From CBDCTM01 sp965222005 (GTDB lineage Bacteria; Bacteroidota; Bacteroidia; Chitinophagales; Saprospiraceae): 64,000 bases of DNA. The first letter of the stretch is position 1; each line of letters begins with the position of its first letter. A program made the translations under genes and the position numbers. Below the pieces are notes generated by a model that did no database searches, had not been told where the DNA came from, and saw nothing but the letters and a program-made list of their open reading frames with translations. Below, piece by piece: positions 60,601-64,000 of this stretch. The stretch spans positions 2,976,001-3,040,000 of the forward strand of contig OZ244935.1 of the NCBI GenBank assembly GCA_965222005.1. Reading direction: 5' to 3'.

Positions 60601-63600
60601 GCTGTACCAACGAGCTAACCGTCAGCATAGATCAACCCACAGACCTGGCTCTTGCAGAGCTGAATTCAGATGATGCTCTTTGTAATGGCGACAGCAACGG
60701 TAGTGCCGCCGTGGAAGCTAGTGGTGGTACCAGCCCCTATACCTTCAATTGGTCCACGGGCAATACCGGAGCCAATGTAGGCAATCTGCCGGTAGGCACT
60801 CATACCGTTACCGTTACTGACGATAATGGATGCACCGAAGAGATAGATGTCGTGATTGACGAGCCCCCGGCACTCAATATTGCGGAAGATAATGTGATCG
60901 ATGCGCTTTGCGAAGGCAGCTCGGATGGCGAAGCTGACGTAAGCGCCAATGGGGGTACACCGCCTTATGATTTTGAGTGGAGCGATGGCCAAACAGGTGC
61001 CAGCGCCAATAATCTGGCGGCCGGTTCGCATACGGTTACTGTCACGGATGACAATGGCTGTACCGAAGAATTGGAAATTCTTATCGGCGAACCTGCAGCT
61101 TTGGTATTGACTGAAGACAGTGTCACCGACATCCTGTGCAATGGCGAGTCAAACGGCAGCGCTTCAGTATCTGCATCGGGAGGGACCGGCCCTTATGACT
61201 TCGAGTGGAGCAATGGTGACAATGGTGCTACATCAAACAGCTTGGCGGCCGGTTCGCATACGGTTACTGTCACGGATGATAATGGCTGTACCGAAGAGAT
61301 CAGCGTATCAATAAATGAGCCCCCGGCCTTGTCATTGGTTGAAGTCAGTACTGCTGACGCCTCTTGTGACGGAGCTGCAGACGGCAGCGCAACCGTGGAA
61401 GGCAATGGCGGCACTCCTCCCTATAGCTTTGATTGGCCCGGCGGTCAGTCAGGTGTTACGGTCAACGATCTGGCAGCCGGCTCCTATGATGTCACCATCA
61501 CGGATGACAGTGGCTGTACCGAAGAGCTGACTATAAGTATCGACGAGCCTGCTGCAATGGACCTCGTGGAGGTCAACTCTACTGATGCGCTTTGCAATGG
61601 CGAAAGCAGCGGTAGTGCTGAAGTAGAAGCCGGTGGCGGCACTAGTCCCTATACCTACGATTGGTCCTCCGGCAATAGTGGTGCCACTGCCAGCAATTTG
61701 CCCGCAGGTACGCATATGGTTACTGCTACGGATGATAATGGATGCACTCAGGAAATTGACATAGTAATCGATGAACCTACGGTGCTGAACATAGCAGAGG
61801 ATAATGTGATCGATGCGCTTTGTGAAGGCAACTCTGATGGCGAGGCCGAGGTAAGTGCCAGTGGTGGCACATCGCCCTATGATTTTGAATGGAGCAACGG
61901 ACAATCGGGTGCCAATGCCACCAATTTGGCTGCTGGTACTTATGATGTAACTGTTACGGATGATAATGGCTGTACCGAAGAATTAACCATTACAATAGCC
62001 GAGCCTACTGCTTTGGTACTCACCGAAGATACTACCACCGATGTTCTTTGCAATGGCGAGGACAACGGCAGCGCTTCCGTGTCAACCAACGGCGGAACCG
62101 GCCCCTATGACTACGAGTGGAGCAATGGCGACAATGGCTCAACGGCCAATAACCTGCCTGCCGGCTCCCATACCGTCACCGTCACGGATGACAACGGCTG
62201 CACCGAAGAGATCAGCGTTTTGATAAATGAACCGCCAGTATTGACATTAGCGCTCGATAGCTCAACCGATGCGCTTTGCAATGGTTCTGATGATGGAACC
62301 GCCTCCGTAAGCGGTGGCGGTGGTACAGCGCCCTATTCCTATGCTTGGTCAAATGGCTCAACAGGGGATAGTGCGAATGACTTGCCCGCAGGCACCCATT
62401 CAGTCACCCTCACGGATGATAATGGTTGTACTGAAAGCATTGATATTACAGTTGATGAGCCTGCCGAAGTGAGCTTGTCGGAGATCGCCAATGCGGACGC
62501 CAGCTGTTTTGGTATCGATGATGGTAGCTCCACTGTGCAGGGAAGCGGCGGTACAGCACCTTATACTTACCAATGGAGTAGTGGCCAGTCCACCGCTAGT
62601 GTTAATGACCTGGCGGCCGGCAGCTACACCATCACGGTGACCGATGCCAATGATTGTACTACTGAAATTTCCATCAATATTGACGAGCCCGAAATAGTAG
62701 TATTGGTGGAAGATAATCATACTGATGCCCTTTGTTTTGGCAGCAGCGATGGCACAGCCACTGTAAGTTCCTCCGGTGGTAGCCTGCCGCATAGTTATGC
62801 CTGGAGCAATGGGCAATCGGGTTCATTTGCAAGTGGCCTGGCAGCCGGAACGCTTACCGTCACGGTCACAGATGCCAATGGCTGCACCAATGAGATCGAT
62901 GTAACTATTGGCGAAGCCGCTGAACTTTTGCTCGACGAAACTAATAACCTGGCTGCCAATTGCAATAGCAGCAGCGATGGTAGTGCCTCCGTTGCCGGAA
63001 GTGGCGGCACACCACCGTACACCTATCAATGGAGCAATGGCCAAACCGGAGCTTCAGCTACCAATTTGGCGGCAGGCTCCTACTCCGTCGTGGTCACCGA
63101 TGCCAATGGTTGTACCGAATCGGTGGATGTGATCATCGATGAGCCCACACTGGTGGCATTGTCTGAAGATGCGCACACCGATGCGCTTTGTAATGGTAGC
63201 AGCGATGGTACGGCCAGTGTTTCCGCCACCGGCGGTACCTTGCCTTATTCGTTTGATTGGAGTGATGGCCAAAGTGGGGATAATGTGGGTGGATTGCCCG
63301 CAGGCACCTTCGATGTCACCGTCACCGATGCGAATGGCTGTACGGATGAAATAGCCGTGATTATCGCTGAACCTGATATTTTGCAGGCCACAGCTACCTC
63401 TTCCGATGCCCTTTGCAATGGAGGTGATGAAGGCACCGCTACTGTTTCGGCAAACGGCGGTACCGCTCCTTATAGCTACGATCTGGGTAGCGGTGCTTCT
63501 GCCAGCCCCAATATCAACGGGCTGGTTGCAGGTAACTACATCATTACGATTACCGACGATCATGGCTGTACAGCTACTACCAGCATTACCATTGATGAAC

Positions 63601-64000
63601 CGCAGGCCCTACAAGCAACAGCAACGGCCACACCAACGCTTTGCAACAGTAGCGCCGATGGTACCGCTTCGGTATCCGTCAATGGCGGTACAGCTCCTTT
63701 TAGCTACCTTTGGGCGGATGGCCAATCCAGTATCACAGCAACCGGCCTGCCCGCCGGCAATATCAGCGTGGTGATTACCGATGCCAATGGTTGTACTATT
63801 TCTGCCGATGTAAATGTGGACCAACCCACTGCTGTTGATCTTGCGATGAGTGCTGAAAGTGCGCTTTGTAAGGATGATCCAAGTGGCAGCGCCAGTGTGA
63901 TTGCCAGCGGCGGCACACCGCCTTATAGCTATCTGTGGAGTGATGCGCAGCTTTCTGCAACCGCTGAGTTTTTGGTAGCAGGCAATTATACCGTCACCGT
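57696..64000 (+). CDS. Giant SprB-repeat surface adhesin, 3' end outside the window
   Basis: The ATG at 57696 opens a frame that stays open to the window end, giving at least 2101 codons. Signal peptide: MKRSLLPLTCFFLALTLPNYLIAQ. Residues about 25-445 are Cys-containing beta domains, including PKD/Ig-like stretches (ETVQICTDPIAAADTYIWSFPPG). From about residue 448 there are at least 22 tandem SprB repeats of about 75 residues, each with the pattern D-A/V-x-C-x-G...D-G-x-A-x-V-x-x-x-G-G-T-x-P-Y-x-Y-x-W-x-x-G, L-x-A-G-x-Y/H-x-V-x-V-T-D-x-N-G-C and E-P. SprB is the mobile cell-surface adhesin of gliding Flavobacterium. A T9SS signal (type B or A) is expected beyond the window. The protein is acidic, as usual for this class. 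Confidence 0.92.
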   Translation, partial: MKRSLLPLTCFFLALTLPNYLIAQCNSGSGSCSGAPLECLPISGQLADVPPAGATFPGCPSNSLDNPSWHAFEVNSAGLVTVTVTPSNCQGTGSGGAFGAQYGWYADCSANSQNFGVQCACTGSSGSFSATVGAGIYYVMVDGCAADVCDYTIDVVGDVGGPPVTQPNDPNVFPSDPCPGETVQICTDPIAAADTYIWSFPPGVIPLGSPPYCECVDVIWGSNSGAVTVTVLNNCSPPETSNPTIVDVPSYNVTDGGEYCFPDEPGWFHPGTNIYWPGGTHTLNLITTRGCDSIVTINVIERTSQPHQAFEQICLGDFTCPIGGQIFNAPTSTTIILDNASAFGCDSTINVVVDVIAPILTLDFPDTLDCENLATGGVLVQANGQSNATYSWWTSDGEICDQITDRLIFACLPGWYHVEVVMQGQAGTECGIAPYCVLQDSIEVIANIDNPILAMDSTDVSCGGQSDGAASVSIVSGGATPFSYNWSVSAGNTSSISNLPAGTYTVTVSGGNGCSSVDSVTITEPDAVLLALVGTTDASCNGGLDGSATVSASGGTPGYTYAWPGGQTGTTATSLASGTYLVTATDNNGCSATLSVVVSEPSTMSIAPTAMDVSCNGGTDGSASVTASGGTPPYAYAWSHDGTNSTSSATNLTAGDYSITITDDSGCNEIRSITVNEPTPVTASATASDVSCNGDSDGSASITANGGSPGYSYSWPGGQTTATVNNLASGTYNVVVSDLNNCTAEVIVVINEPQAIAMSELSTQDVSCNGNSDGQASVSASGGTTPFSYSWSGGQIGPNATDLPAGSHTVVVTDGNGCTASLNVQINEPPVLNLTEDASADASCFGISDGSATVSANGGVSPYSFSWSGGQSGATVNNLSAGTHTVVVTDDNGCTEEISILINQPPILTLIEVNTTDASCDGATDGSATVEGNGGSAPYSYSWPGGQSGSTVNNLAAGTYDVTVTDDSGCTNELTVSIDQPTDLALAELNSDDALCNGDSNGSAAVEASGGTSPYTFNWSTGNTGANVGNLPVGTHTVTVTDDNGCTEEIDVVIDEPPALNIAEDNVIDALCEGSSDGEADVSANGGTPPYDFEWSDGQTGASANNLAAGSHTVTVTDDNGCTEELEILIGEPAALVLTEDSVTDILCNGESNGSASVSASGGTGPYDFEWSNGDNGATSNSLAAGSHTVTVTDDNGCTEEISVSINEPPALSLVEVSTADASCDGAADGSATVEGNGGTPPYSFDWPGGQSGVTVNDLAAGSYDVTITDDSGCTEELTISIDEPAAMDLVEVNSTDALCNGESSGSAEVEAGGGTSPYTYDWSSGNSGATASNLPAGTHMVTATDDNGCTQEIDIVIDEPTVLNIAEDNVIDALCEGNSDGEAEVSASGGTSPYDFEWSNGQSGANATNLAAGTYDVTVTDDNGCTEELTITIAEPTALVLTEDTTTDVLCNGEDNGSASVSTNGGTGPYDYEWSNGDNGSTANNLPAGSHTVTVTDDNGCTEEISVLINEPPVLTLALDSSTDALCNGSDDGTASVSGGGGTAPYSYAWSNGSTGDSANDLPAGTHSVTLTDDNGCTESIDITVDEPAEVSLSEIANADASCFGIDDGSSTVQGSGGTAPYTYQWSSGQSTASVNDLAAGSYTITVTDANDCTTEISINIDEPEIVVLVEDNHTDALCFGSSDGTATVSSSGGSLPHSYAWSNGQSGSFASGLAAGTLTVTVTDANGCTNEIDVTIGEAAELLLDETNNLAANCNSSSDGSASVAGSGGTPPYTYQWSNGQTGASATNLAAGSYSVVVTDANGCTESVDVIIDEPTLVALSEDAHTDALCNGSSDGTASVSATGGTLPYSFDWSDGQSGDNVGGLPAGTFDVTVTDANGCTDEIAVIIAEPDILQATATSSDALCNGGDEGTATVSANGGTAPYSYDLGSGASASPNINGLVAGNYIITITDDHGCTATTSITIDEPQALQATATATPTLCNSSADGTASVSVNGGTAPFSYLWADGQSSITATGLPAGNISVVITDANGCTISADVNVDQPTAVDLAMSAESALCKDDPSGSASVIASGGTPPYSYLWSDAQLSATAEFLVAGNYTVT
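59040..64000 (+). repeat. SprB tandem repeat array with a 912-bp higher-order unit
   Basis: At least 22 repeats of about 220-230 bp. Repeats 7-10 (60441-61352) and 11-14 (61353-62264) form two four-repeat blocks of exactly 912 bp whose members correspond in order (D-A-S-C-D-G, D-A-L-C-N-G, D-A-L-C-E-G, D-x-L-C-N-G-E). This shows a block duplication on top of the basic tandem array. Confidence 0.85.

Noticed and set aside
59040..64000. Regularly spaced repeats that could suggest a CRISPR array
   Set aside because: The period is about 225 bp, repeats are diverged and in frame, and they translate into SprB domains; no cas genes are present.

Overview
The window looks like chromosome from a gliding or particle-associated member of the Bacteroidota, most likely class Saprospiria or a relative. 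Several things point there: T9SS sorting domains of type A (29.8-33.4 kb, 39.4-42.7 kb, 48.6-51.1 kb) and type B/CHU_C (end of the 9.9-kb gene), giant SprB-repeat adhesins, SusC/SusD genes, and promoters of the form TTG-N17-20-TAnnTTTG with few Shine-Dalgarno sites. This assignment is an inference from protein families and signals; no 16S gene is present.

Layout. (1) 1-14.5 kb: the 3' part of a very large unrecognised protein, then a 3298-residue secreted multi-repeat surface protein. (2) 14.5-33.4 kb: ordinary chromosomal backbone of moderate GC. It holds a small unknown gene, two lipoproteins, a PorE-like TPR/PD40 protein ending in SPOR domains, tilS, a GH13-like lipoprotein that appears to have lost its catalytic residues, a PLP-dependent decarboxylase, panB-mltG, two S24 (LexA/UmuD-like) genes with a structured leader between them, rlmB, and a secreted M36 metallopeptidase. 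(3) 33.57-54.64 kb: a visibly AT-richer island. It has a truncated tyrosine recombinase fused end-to-end to a truncated SSS sugar transporter at its left edge. Next comes a polysaccharide utilisation locus on the minus strand (regulator, GH144-type endo-glucanase, SusC, SusD, a repeat-rich T9SS protein, GH3, GH97), split by an intact IS4-type insertion sequence. A decayed IS and tRNA-Val lie at its right edge. Related direct repeats occur at both edges. (4) 54.6-57.1 kb: tRNA-Val, a degenerate tRNA-like copy, a VWA lipoprotein, tRNA-Pro and an outer-membrane beta-barrel protein. (5) 57.7-64 kb: the first 2.1 thousand residues of a giant SprB-repeat adhesin that runs out of the window.

How the genes may work together. 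The island genes read as one transcription unit for capture and hydrolysis of a glucan. The GH144 (endo-beta-1,2-glucanase family) plus GH3 pairing suggests beta-1,2-glucan. The SusB-type GH97, with all four expected glutamates, suggests that an alpha-linked glucose is also present in the substrate. The IS lies between susD and the downstream genes, and the terminal transporter is broken, so the locus may be only partly functional. Outside the island, the large T9SS-dependent adhesins, the metallopeptidase and the PorE-like protein describe a surface-active, secreting cell.
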